A DNA stretch of 64,000 nt, taken from NCBI GenBank assembly GCA_009760855.2, contig WPIO01000034.1, forward strand, positions 3,653,501 to 3,717,500, in the 5' to 3' direction. Position numbers and translations under genes: made by a program. A model generated the notes under the pieces. The model was not told where the DNA came from and searched no databases. It saw only the letters and a list, made by a program, of their open reading frames with translations. Shown here piece after piece: positions 11,801 through 27,241 of the stretch. The DNA is from Cristatella mucedo (Eukaryota > Bryozoa > Phylactolaemata > Cristatellidae). Position 1 is the stretch's first letter. Every line of letters starts with the position of its first letter.

Positions 11801-14239
11801 CCTGTTCAACTTTGGCGACCTCATCCTGTTCGTGCTCATCGCCGACTACGGCGTTAGCCGCGGCGCGATCGGCGAGTCGGACGGCCGCTGGCTCCTGTCG
11901 CTTGTCGGCCTGCTCAGCGCCGTCGGCCGCCTGACCGTCGCCGCCGCTTCGGCGGGAGCCGAATGTCGCCGCTGCCGCCGACCGCTGCTCTACGTCGCCG
12001 CCTGCGGCCTGTCCGGCTTGGCCATCGGAGCCGTGCCTCTTCGCGACGGCTTCTACTACTGGAGCGCGTGCTCGGCCGCTTTCGGCCTGCTCTTCGGCGT
12101 CCAGCTGGCCAACTACGCCATCGTCACGGCGGAAGTGATGGGCGCTGACCGGTTCGAGCTGGCTTACGGCCTGCTCATGATGACCGACGGTCTCGGCGCT
12201 CTCGCCGGTCCGCCCTTCGCCGGTGAGTCGAGGAAGAGCCGACCGGAAGCGGCGGCGGCTCCGCCGCACTTCCGCCGCAGCCGCCGCTCGGCGCCGCCGC
12301 GACCGCTTCTCTGCCGCTCGCGCGCTTTCTGCCTTCAGCAGGCTCGTGCCGTGGCAGCGGCGCGCGCAGACGCTCTTTTGCCTTTTGCATCGGAAATTCG
12401 GCTGCGCGCCGGCAGCGCCGATCGACGCGCCGCAGAATTTCACTCTTTTTTTTCACTTTTTCTCGCCGCAGAATTTCACTCTGCCCTCGTTCTCGTCCAG
12501 TCTGTCACGCTGGTCTGTCCCGCGGCCGACGAAGCGCCGAACGCTTCATTCGCGCCCGGCGCTTCATTTCGTCGGCAGCCGTGGGCTGCCGCCGGCTGCA
12601 CGCTCCGCGGCTGCCTCCGCCTTCGCGGCAAAAAACTGGCGAGCATGCGTGACGCCTCTCGTGTCTTTTCTATCGCGGCAAACACTCGTAAAGCTGCGTG
12701 CAGGGTATGGGAACTTTGCTAGGTAACGCTCGTTAAGACTTTGTGCCCGCGGCGCGTAGTTAGAGACGGACGCGTACTGTACATTATATATCGACATATG
12801 CACAAACAGTATCTCCACGTATGTACACCTAATCGCGTGCGGTCTCGCGAAGCTTCGGCGCTCAGTCTCTCAGTCAGCTCCTCGTCGCTCTGGCGAAGGC
12901 GTGGCTCCTTCTTCCAGCTTCTGCAGAAGCAGCAGCAGCAGCAGCGCTCCGCTTAGCAGCAGCAGCGCTCCGCTCAGCAGCAGCAGCGCTCCGCTCCTCC
13001 GGCGTCTCTCAGACCCGTGCTGCTGCTGCTGGCGAGAGCGAGAGCCTCTTCCTTTCAGCTTAGGCCAACGCTGGATCTTGACTGGCGTTCCTGCAACAAA
13101 AGTGCTGGCTGCAGATTTAATTAAAGTCTACCTCTAATTCGCTGCCATTTCGAAAAACTTGTAAAACTCACAATTTACTGCAATCGGACAATCGGACAGC
13201 TTTTCAAAGCTCCAACTCAGCATACATACGCGGCTGTCTCTTTAGTGGCGATCAGCCAAGCGGAAGCTCAGAAGGAAGAAGCGGAAGCTCAGAAGGAAGA
13301 AGCGGAAGCTCAGAAGGAAGAAGCGGAAGCTCAGAAGGAAGAAGCGGAAGCTCAGAAGGAAGAAGCGGAAGCTCAGAAGGAAGCTAGGATAGCTAGTTAG
13401 TCAGACCATTAGTGAATGCGTAAGTCAGTCGCCTATGTAGCATTCACGTATCATTCGTGATGCATTTATTTGTCATACAACCGTTACAACCCGTGCAACG
13501 GGTGCATCAATGATGACTGTCAAGCGAGCGTGGAGACGTGTCACGTGTTCGTTCACGGAGTCGCACGTGGAACGAACGCGAAACGCACAAAAGACCAAAC
13601 GACCCAATGGAAACGCATAGCGAGCGCAGCCCGTGGCAGAGTTGGGAGCAGAGTTGGGAGCAGACTTGGGAGCAGAGTTGGGAGCAGAGTTGGGAGCAGA
13701 GTTGGGAGCAGAGTTGGGAGCGAAGAGCTTGAAAGCCGAGTACCAAAAAGTGTCAAGAAATCTGCGAAACCTGACTTTTTTTGCGATTAGCGCTTTGGCT
13801 AAAAATGTGCTTGAGCAATATTTCTTTCGGATTCCTTGCGAGCGTCAGCGCTGCGATGACGTCTCGCACACTTCCCTCGCGCGATAAGCTGAGCGCCGCC
13901 GGTCGCCACAGCACCGCCTGCTGACACCAGACTGACCGGAAGAGAGCTCTCTTCCTGTGGCGGCTTCTTCTCCTTTTTTGCTTACGCGAAGGCGGATGTC
14001 CGCTTGCAGGCTGGCTGTACTCGATGTTCGGCGGCTACGAGGCCGGGTTCTACGCCGGCGCGGCGGCCAAGATGGCCGCCGCGCTCGTGCTCCTACCGAC
14101 GGCCATCGGCTGCTGTCCGGCGCGAGAGGCGTCGGCCGACGAGCGACGAGCGACAAGCTGTGGGCCAGCCGCCGCCTCCGCTGCTGACGCCGCGCGACAG
14201 CGCGACGATGCCGAGCCAGAGCCGAATGTCGCCGCCTGA
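5243..14239 (+). CDS. SLC16-family (monocarboxylate-type) transporter, 4 exons, complete
   Basis: Join 5243-5441, 9087-9230, 11458-12222, 14010-14239. This gives 445 residues, normal for the family, and all junctions are GT-AG in phase 1. It is a 12-helix major-facilitator transporter, expected in the plasma membrane and carrying small monocarboxylates or related solutes with protons or by facilitated diffusion. The N-terminal SLC16 signature is seen as DGGYAW at residues 9-14. The second signature is YFSERRNLAFALG near 132-144. A conserved Gly-Arg (SAVGR, 268-272) lies in the second half, and the GPPFAGWLY motif of the last helices spans the exon 3/4 junction. The start is the first ATG after an in-frame stop at 5219-5221. 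Oddity: the loop between helices 6 and 7 is only about 20 Pro/Arg-rich residues, short for SLC16. The family is certain; the subtype and substrate are not. An AATAAA lies at 14576-14581. Confidence 0.9.
5579..5680 (+). mobile_element. SINE D copy, forward
   Basis: Head ggtttggcccagcatttaag, internal gaggtc duplication and ggctcgagctc B-box variant, running into (TATAAA)n/(AT)n. Confidence 0.65.
5680..5837. repeat. (AT)n microsatellite with inverted gagaac/gttctc blocks
   Basis: About 150 bases of TA repeats interrupted by tagagaacta at about 5722 and 5810. The complement tagttctcta occurs near 5836, allowing a hairpin. Confidence 0.9.
5838..5915 (-). mobile_element. SINE D copy, reverse, degraded
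   Basis: Minus-strand match to the SINE D end and B box: gttctctatatcaatttagt, then ccacagagctcgagcctgcg and acctcggtc. Confidence 0.55.
7656..7772. repeat. (AT)n microsatellite
   Basis: TA dinucleotides with interruptions, inside the antisense LINE C copy. Confidence 0.85.
7882..8013 (+). mobile_element. SINE D copy
   Basis: A box TGGCCCAGTGG, B-box variant gggcccgagccgc, then gaagcacctg and ttctcttagggcgccataca. Confidence 0.75.
8338..8600 (+). mobile_element. SINE A head joined to reversed LINE B tail
   Basis: 8338-8420 is a SINE A tRNA-like head with B box GGTTCGAATCC. From about 8440 the sequence is the reverse complement of the LINE B 3' end seen at 53160-53310 (ccgtctgtaactccacaaag and so on). 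Confidence 0.6.
9087..9230 (+). CDS. Transporter exon 2
   Basis: A 144-base exon, phase 1 to phase 1, with acceptor tatttacag and donor gtgagtg. It encodes GPAVSLLLQKL, then helix 3 and the start of helix 4 (LYLTYGALGG), which align with SLC16 proteins. It has no ATG of its own and was found by reading across the frame. Confidence 0.88.
9231..11457. other. Transporter intron 2
   Basis: A 2.2-kb intron with a SINE D at 9784-9920 and short CAG/GCA runs near 9690-9745. No additional exon recognised. Confidence 0.55.
9784..9920 (+). mobile_element. SINE D copy
   Basis: Head ggtttggcccagcgttcaag, B box ggctcgagccc, 3' end gaagcgcctgac...gggcgctatacgaatg, AT-rich tail. Confidence 0.8.
11458..12222 (+). 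CDS. Transporter exon 3 (largest exon)
   Basis: 765 bases, phase 1 to phase 1, with acceptor gtcgcag and donor gtgagtcg. It holds the YFSERR signature, helices 4-10 and the short Pro/Arg-rich central loop. It is much more GC-rich than the surrounding introns. Long open frames on the opposite strand here are shadows caused by this composition. Confidence 0.9.
13260..13382 (+). repeat. 21-base minisatellite encoding a heptad repeat
   Basis: Unit gcggaagctcagaaggaaga(a), five full copies and a partial sixth. In one frame it reads AEAQKEE repeatedly, a coiled-coil-like heptad. It is preceded by a plausible splice acceptor (gtctctttag at about 13245) in the phase that would accept transporter exon 3, and a stop follows soon after. 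Confidence 0.85.
13636..13731 (+). repeat. 12-base minisatellite
   Basis: About eight copies of gagttgggagca with few changes. No stop occurs in the repeat in several frames, giving apparent ORFs on both strands. Confidence 0.9.
14010..14239 (+). CDS. Transporter exon 4 (last helices and C-terminus)
   Basis: The acceptor is cgcttgcag. Joining to exon 3 in phase 1 gives GPPFAGWLYSMFGGYEAGFY, the typical SLC16 helix 11-12 junction. After helix 12 comes a roughly 40-residue Ala/acidic cytoplasmic tail ending at TGA 14237-14239. Confidence 0.88.
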
Positions 14240-14579
14240 CAGTGTGTCGGCGTTGCCGTCCATCGCGTGTACTCGCATTGACGGTCGATCCAGTACCCGT
14301 TCGCAATCGAGCGCGCCCACGAGAGCGTTTGCGGGAAATAATTGGGAAATGCCATTACAGCGACGTTGGCCGAACCAAAAGCAATTTTGCTCTTTCGCTG
14401 GTGAACCGTCGTTCAGAGGCCGCGCGAGCGCACGGTCACGCGCTCGCACGCGACGCCGTCTCAGAGGGCTTGTGGGATTACGTTCCAGCTACAAGGGCGT
14501 CCCTTTATGCATACATAAATAGGATATAATTGCATACATTATTTAACCAATATATATTGCATAAATCATTATTTAAATA

Positions 14580-14757
14580 AATTAGCTGATTTGAAAACAG
14601 CATCTTTTTTGTATAGCGACAGAAGAGCCTTTACCAGGCTATCACCACAGCTCGCAAAGGCGATACAAGATCGCCCACCGCAGGATTCGAACCCACGACC
14701 TCGGGACCGAGGTCATGAAAAGCAGCCGCTTTACCTAGTGAGCCATCGCGGCTCAAC
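14580..14757 (-). mobile_element. SINE A copy, reverse
   Basis: Minus-strand tRNA-like head gagccgcgatggctcactag with B box GGGTTCGAATCC, a gcaaaggcgat/tggtgatag body and the ctgtcgctatacaaaaa end. Confidence 0.8.
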
Positions 14758-14980
14758 ATACAGCAACGTCGAACCTGCTAGGGGCACCGGCGCTCATAGC
14801 AGGCTCTTCAACGTGGTCGCCAGCGTATGTTTCTATTTACATTAAATAATATACGTTTTAGCGTTTTCTTAGCTCGGGGTTTACAATTTAGAGTTTAGCA
14901 TTTATTGCTCGTATGTTTCGGGGTTTACAGGCCTATGGTTTGCTGGCTAGATTTTTTTTATATTTTGGATTTGATTTTAG

Positions 14981-15015
14981 AGTTTAGGTCTTAGGGTTTA
15001 GGGTTTAGTATTTAG
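14981..15015 (+). repeat. Telomere-like TTTAGGG patch
   Basis: Contains cttagggtttagggtttag within a T/G-rich stretch. Only about two perfect units. Confidence 0.6.
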
Positions 15016-16225
15016 GTATAAGGGAGAAACACCAAATTGAAAAAATAGCTAAAAACCTGCTTACTTAGCGTAAATGTAAGCGTACGCCGGCGATCATGTT
15101 GAACAGCCTGCTGTGAGCACTGTGATCGTAGCAGATCTGACATGGCTGTATGAAAGATCAACCCTGTATTAGCTTTACGGTCAGGTGGTGGGTGGGGGTG
15201 AACACGTGACCACGCGGGTGCAAACCTCGCGCTGCCAAGTCCAGCGAAACGCATGACGCTCCTGGCCAGGCCGTGCTATCCGATAGTTAGATTAGATTTA
15301 TTGAGAACGAATCCTGGTCTAAAACGACGGCCTCCCTGGGGCGAAAGCTCGTATGGACATGTCAGTCACGTGGTTAGCAGACAGAGCGGAGTTTTGAGGC
15401 CATCTGCTTCGGCGGCTCGAAAGGGAAATATCACGATCGATCGATCGCCATCGATCGATCGATCGATCGCCATTTCGCGTTCGCCTCTCATCCGCATAAC
15501 GGACCTGCATAACTGCAGCTACCTCCGCGACTCGTTAGCAGCGCATCGAGGCTGTGCTGGTTTCAGTTCCGCCCGACCCGTATCGTACGTCGCGTTTTGT
15601 GCAAATGACGCCGCAGACCCGAAGCGGACCCGCACTTGTCCGCAAAGGCGACAAGATCGCCGGGTCAGGTCTAAATTGCCTTGGAGGGTGCAACTTTTCC
15701 GAGCACCAAACGCGGTCCAGCGCGGATAGGGCAAAGCGTGCTGAATGAATCGCCCTTCGAATGCCCAGTCGCTATGACCGAAGACAGACGCTCAGAACGA
15801 GGCAGATCGATCGGCGAAGCTCTGGCGCCGCCATTCCTCAAAAGCTGCGACCGTCCGGGTCGGCCTTCGGCAAGCCGTCGTTCCGCACGACGGTTGCAGC
15901 AGCAGAATGCGACGGGAGAATCTCGCTTCGGTCAGACCGCGAGCCATTTGGCTCGCGGTTGGCAAGTCGCGAGCCAAATCGCTCGAAGTCGCACGTTTCG
16001 CGCTCGCGCTCGCAGTCGCCGCGCGCCGCTTTCGAGAACCTTCCTCCACTTTTCCCCTTTCGGCTACAGAGAGCGTACGCTTGCGGTCGAAGTTCGCAGC
16101 GCTTGAACCGGACGCGACTTCGGTCCGGTCTGAAGGCACGAAGCGGCCGAGAGCGGAACGGCGCTAATGAAGCGGTCGCAGCGCGCGGCTCTGGAACTGG
16201 ACGGATGGAGTTTCAGTCGGCATAG

Positions 16226-16284
16226 AGGATATGATATTATATCCTATATGATATTATATCCTATATGATATTATATACTACATA
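16226..16284. repeat. AT-rich 22-base tandem repeat
   Basis: Three copies of a unit like atatgatattatatcctat. Confidence 0.85.
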
Positions 16285-18098
16285 GATATATAGAGGAGCA
16301 GCCGAGAGAGCGGAAGGAGTCGAGAGAGGCGCCAAAGGGGAGCGGCGCCCCGGCAGCGGGAATCGGCGGTGCAGACGACGACGATTGCAGACGACGCCGC
16401 GCCAGAGTCGTCTGCCAGCACCGGCCGGGCCTATCGCCGACCGCTCGATGACGTAGCGATTTCGCCGCGCGTCACCGGCTCGCTGCGGTAGCGAGCCGCC
16501 TGGCGCTTGGAGTCGGTTGACGTGCTTGCAGCAGCCCGACCACCGGACGGATTGGCGGCGGACGCACAGCGAGCGGCGATTTTAAAGTCCCGACGCATAA
16601 GGCTCGGCGACGCCGCCTGGACGGACGCTTTTATTGCCTTTCAGCCCGAGGCGTTGGTGCGCAGATCGCTGCAGCAGAGGTGAGCACCTCGCCGATTTGC
16701 ATAGGCATTAGACTGCGCCGGGGACGAAACTGGCGGTAGTGCGTGTGCGCCGTCCGTCAAACAAAGGCCCGCACCGCTGAGCGCTCAGAATGCTCTGCGC
16801 ATTTGCGAAGCGGTGCTTGAAGAGAGGCCGTTGGCCAAGGAGCGAACGTTTGGCGCAAACGTCGTCAGGTGATTCGTCCGGAGCTCCGCGGCGCGATGCG
16901 AAGCGCTTCGTCTCGGATGGACACTTCACGACGCTAGCAAGAGTGGCACGCTGTCGCTTCGACGCTGCCGACGATCGTTTTAGTTGTCCGCCGATGAATG
17001 GTCGCTAGCAGACGGCTCGCCCTTTTCGCGGAAGCGAACTCAAGCGGGCAGAAGATATCCGGCAGCTCGCCATTTACATTTATATACAGCTGGCGTCTCG
17101 CGCTCTAATTCTTGAGGTCTTTGACGTTGGAGCCTGGCTCAGGAGCGAGTCATGTGTTGTGTGAGCCTGCTGCTTCTGCCATTGTAATTAGTGCAGCAGC
17201 ATAGACCATTAATGTATGCCCCACATGCAGCAGGTGGTTGGGCAATTGACTCGGTGCAGCGTGCGGACTTTGATGCAAGGATGTGTGTGGCCCACAGCAG
17301 ATGCAGTCCCCCATCTGATGTGAGTCAGCCAGCTAGTATATATAGCCGTTAAGGAAATAAAGATTGAGAGTCTCGTTCTCCGCTCGCGTCCGCGCTCGTG
17401 TCTCCGCGTCGCCTGCACAAGATCAGCCGACGCCGGAGCCGCGGAGTCATACATCATGCAGCACATGCAAACTAAAAAAAAACCCACGGGAACTGAGCTG
17501 CGGACCGCGCATGCAGGAACGCAGACAGATGGCACTGTGGCTCGGTTCGTCTGCTCAGCCGGCCCGAGCGTCGTAGAAAGTCGGCCGCGACTGCCGCCGC
17601 CTTGGCGTTGCTAACGTCACGCCCTGCCTCACGGAACCGCAGAAGAAACCGCTCGCTCAAGCGTCCAACGCGTCGGCACTTAACCTCAACTTTCGCCTAA
17701 GCGGTTACGTCGTTACTTACTTCGATCGGCGGCTTATAGAAAATCCGTCGTCCTTGGAAACGTTCGCGAACGTTCGCTCTTCAACCTTCTTCGGCGGCCG
17801 CGACGGCTACGGCGATGCGCTCTACCGCTAGGTGGCACCCGCGCAATCGGTGCGGATTTAATTCGATCAGCGATCGCTATGACAACGATCAACGATCGCT
17901 TCTACCGCTGGACAGCGATCCGCGGTTCGCCGGTCCAGCGGTCCGCGCCGAAACTCACCGCGGCGGGTCAGCCACTACAGCCGCAAGAGAGAGAACGAAA
18001 AGCAAATACTTCGGCGAGAGTGTAGTTCGTATGTATGTATCGTATGCAGGCTCCTCTGATAAGCTACTGGTGAGCTGTTAGAAGCACCACCGAGAGGG

Positions 18099-18303
18099 GC
18101 CGGTGCACAGCTGTGGTCCGCCTGTGATGTGGTATGGACGCAGGCCGGTAACCAGCTGGTGGCCAGATGGTGGATTCACCATCAGGGTCGGCCAGTGCAC
18201 TGCTGTGGTCCGTCTTTGATGTGGCATGGACGCAGGCCGGTAACCAGCTGGTGGCCAGATGGTAGATTCACCATCAGGGTCGGCCGGTGCACAGTTGTGG
18301 TCG
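18099..18303 (+). repeat. 91-base tandem repeat
   Basis: Copies start with ggccggtgcaca or ggccagtgcact at 18099, 18190 and 18281. About 2.3 units, roughly 93% alike by eye. A downstream ggaataaactgtcg (about 18388) looks like a polyadenylation region, so this may be part of an LTR or transcript end. Confidence 0.8.
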
Positions 18304-18480
18304 ATGAGTCATCGGAGTCGACCAGGGGAGGGGAGTTGTGTGAGGGCAGGGGCTGAGGGAAGCCGTGAGCTCTTGGGCTCCGTGTGTTGGGAATAAACTG
18401 TCGGTGTTGGGCATCGGCTGGCTCTCTGCTGTGCAACCAAACTACAGAGAGTAAGATTCGTTCGGTTTTTTACGAACAAT

Positions 18481-18570
18481 AATTTGTTTGTATAGCGCCC
18501 TCTGAGAACTCAATCTCTATTCAGGCGCTTCACATGTGCCGCGGGGCTCGAGCGCAGGGCGAGAGGCGAC
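18481..18570 (-). mobile_element. SINE D fragment, reverse
   Basis: tatagcgccctctgagaact then ctctattcaggcgcttcaca and cggggctcgagc. The head is lost; followed by (GGA)n. Confidence 0.65.
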
Positions 18571-18589
18571 AACTAAACTTGAGTTGAGA

Positions 18590-18650
18590 GAGGAGGAGGA
18601 GGAGGAGGAGGAGGAGGAGGAGGAGGAGGAGGAGGAGGAGGAGGAGGAGC
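18590..18650 (+). repeat. (GGA)n microsatellite
   Basis: About 19 GAG/GGA triplets. Confidence 0.95.
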
Positions 18651-20831
18651 TGCCGAGAGTCGCGCGCCTCTTCAGGCGCTTCAGCTCCAGGAAAGGTCGT
18701 GAGAAATGGTAAATAGGTCCCTGGAATATGGTAACTGGGTCACCGCTCTTAGTTGGCCGCCGGGTTGGGGTTGAGGACTTTCTTGAGCTGCGGAGTTACC
18801 TTAGCATCGCCTTAAGCAATCGCCTTACGCAATCACTTTAGCACCGCACTTTAAAATCAGTTTATCCCGTGAAGCAGAAGCGATCGGCTGGTACTAACGA
18901 GTGGCCATTGGCCAATCGAGGCAATTACAGCTCCTACTCTCAAGTCTGACGTTGAGCAGTAGGCCAGGCGAGCTAGATCTTTTCGATATGCTGCAAAAGT
19001 TAAGCGCTTGTAACAACTGCATAGCGTTGGTTATCGAATGTGTCACAGAAATTAATTTTAATACCTTGGGCACTGCACATGTCAGGCTTTTGATATCGAA
19101 CCTCTCAACTATTTCAATTAAATTTGGCATTTTGATGATATCACACAGCACACATCGAACCTCGAAGGCTTGCAAAGCTATATGTTCAGGAAAATACTTT
19201 ACACGCGACTACAGCAAAATGGAAGTTCAAGTTTGGCCCTTAATGTGAAAACTCCTGGCTACGGGCCTGAACGTAGATAGACTAGTTAGGCATGCATGAC
19301 TGAACGAATGAATGGTAAAGATCGGCCAATTGAAAACTCGCGCATTTAGCGCCGGCAGAGCCAGCAGTTTGGGCGTAGCCTCGTCGGCGGCTGAGCGGAG
19401 GGGCAAAGAGGTACGTAGGTATGGATGTATGCAATGCTGGCACGAACGCACGCACGCACGCAGGCAGGCACAGATGCAGCTTTCGTGCAGACAGGCAAAT
19501 GCGAAATCGCCGCTCAGACAGGCGCGCAAGGAGGGCACGCGCGCGCACATGGAGGCGGCGAGTACAAACAGGAGCCGCGCGCACTGCAGAAGTGCCGCAG
19601 CATCGCCCGCTGCCGCAGGCTGGCTGCGGACGCAGCGGCCAGTGCTGAGGTGCAGAAGCTGCCGACTCGAACCGACAACCCGAGTCTCGCTATCCGAGCC
19701 TCGGGTACTGCCAAGCTTGGGGCCAGCGACGAAACGTGTACCTTGCAGCTGGCCAGTCACTTCGCATCGTTTTGATTTTCAGCCGTGTCAGGAGTTGTTT
19801 TTCTTTTTATCTGAAATGTCTTTCAGCAGGCATTCTGCACAGGCAGCAGTCCATCGGTAGCGGCAGCGGCGGCGGCAGCAGCAGCAGCGGCCGTCGCTCG
19901 ATTCGCGAGTGCCTGCCGCAGCCCGAGCCGATGATGCGTCGCCGAGATCCGAGATCCGAGACACCGCGGTCATCGAGCGAAATCGAGGCGAAGCCGCAGG
20001 CGAGACTCAAGTCGCTCAAAACGCCGGCGGACGAGCGCCCCACCGCAGGACGACGACGACGATGACTGGGCCAATGGCTGGGATTAATGAGTTCATTTCC
20101 GGCCCGTACTGAACCCGCACCCTTTCGAGTGGGCCCAAGGTTGCCTTGAGCGCCTGGCTGCGGAGAGGCTGTAAAATCTTTCTATAGCAGCCTGGAGACG
20201 AAGCAGAGTGTTGCGAGAGGTGTGAGCGTACATTGTGGGCGCAGTAGCGTCGCCAGCCGCACTCATCCATCAAGGGTAACGAGGCCGCTCGGTTTGCACA
20301 GCTCCAAGGCAGAGACGTCACCGGCCGGCGAATGCTCCTGCTGTAGAAGGCTGAACGAGAACGCCGACTCTCGACGGCGGGCGCGCGACGTCGACCAAGA
20401 CGTTTATCTCCAATAGCCTGCTAGCTCTTCGAGGTAGCTAGTTGCTAGCAGCCCAATCGCTGGCAGGGACGGCGGCGAACGAACGCACGCGCCGCCGCAT
20501 TCTAAAGACAGCAGCCTCTGGCCAGCTCCTGCCCACAGGGTGGCCCCTGGCGGCCATTTCGCAGTGCGCCTGCGTCTCATTGTGTCTATCTCCTGCGCGG
20601 TGGAGGCGATCCAATGGCCATTTGTTGCCGAGCGAGGCAGCAGCAGCAGGCATCAATGGGACGTATCGATCTAAATCGCCATGGTCACGAGCAAACATTT
20701 TGCCTCCTGCCGACAGGCGAGCGGCGGCGCGGTGCGAAGCCAGTCGAGGCGATTAGCAGGAAGCGCTCAAGGAGCGGCCCGTCGTTGCCTTTGTGTCCAG
20801 CGTCCGGCGTCCGGCCACTGGCCACGAGACC

Positions 20832-27241
<6,410 letters not shown>

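Larger units (their letters stand above)
12223..14009. other. Transporter intron 3
   Basis: A 1.8-kb intron with a CAG-rich run (12925-13000), a 21-base and a 12-base minisatellite. Open frames here come from those repeats. Confidence 0.55.
14240..20831. other. Intergenic region between transporter and CFAP97D2
   Basis: Contains an antisense SINE A, a telomere-like TTTAGGG patch, GC-rich CpG-dense stretches (15240-17100 and 19300-20830), a 91-base tandem repeat, a SINE D fragment and a GGA run. Several open frames exist without recognisable domains. The 16290-16690 stretch could include the CFAP97D2 promoter or a first non-coding exon, inferred only from a gtgagc donor. Confidence 0.5.

Noticed and set aside
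11049-12443. 464-codon frame on the minus strand
   Set aside because: Shadow of the GC-rich transporter exon 3 on the opposite strand; the + frame has the SLC16 signatures and splice sites.
13240-13735. Direct repeats as a CRISPR array
   Set aside because: Contiguous minisatellites without unique spacers, in an animal intron.
15253-16225. Overlapping Arg/Ser-rich frames
   Set aside because: Random open frames in CpG-rich DNA; all frames on both strands look alike and no splice pattern is convincing.
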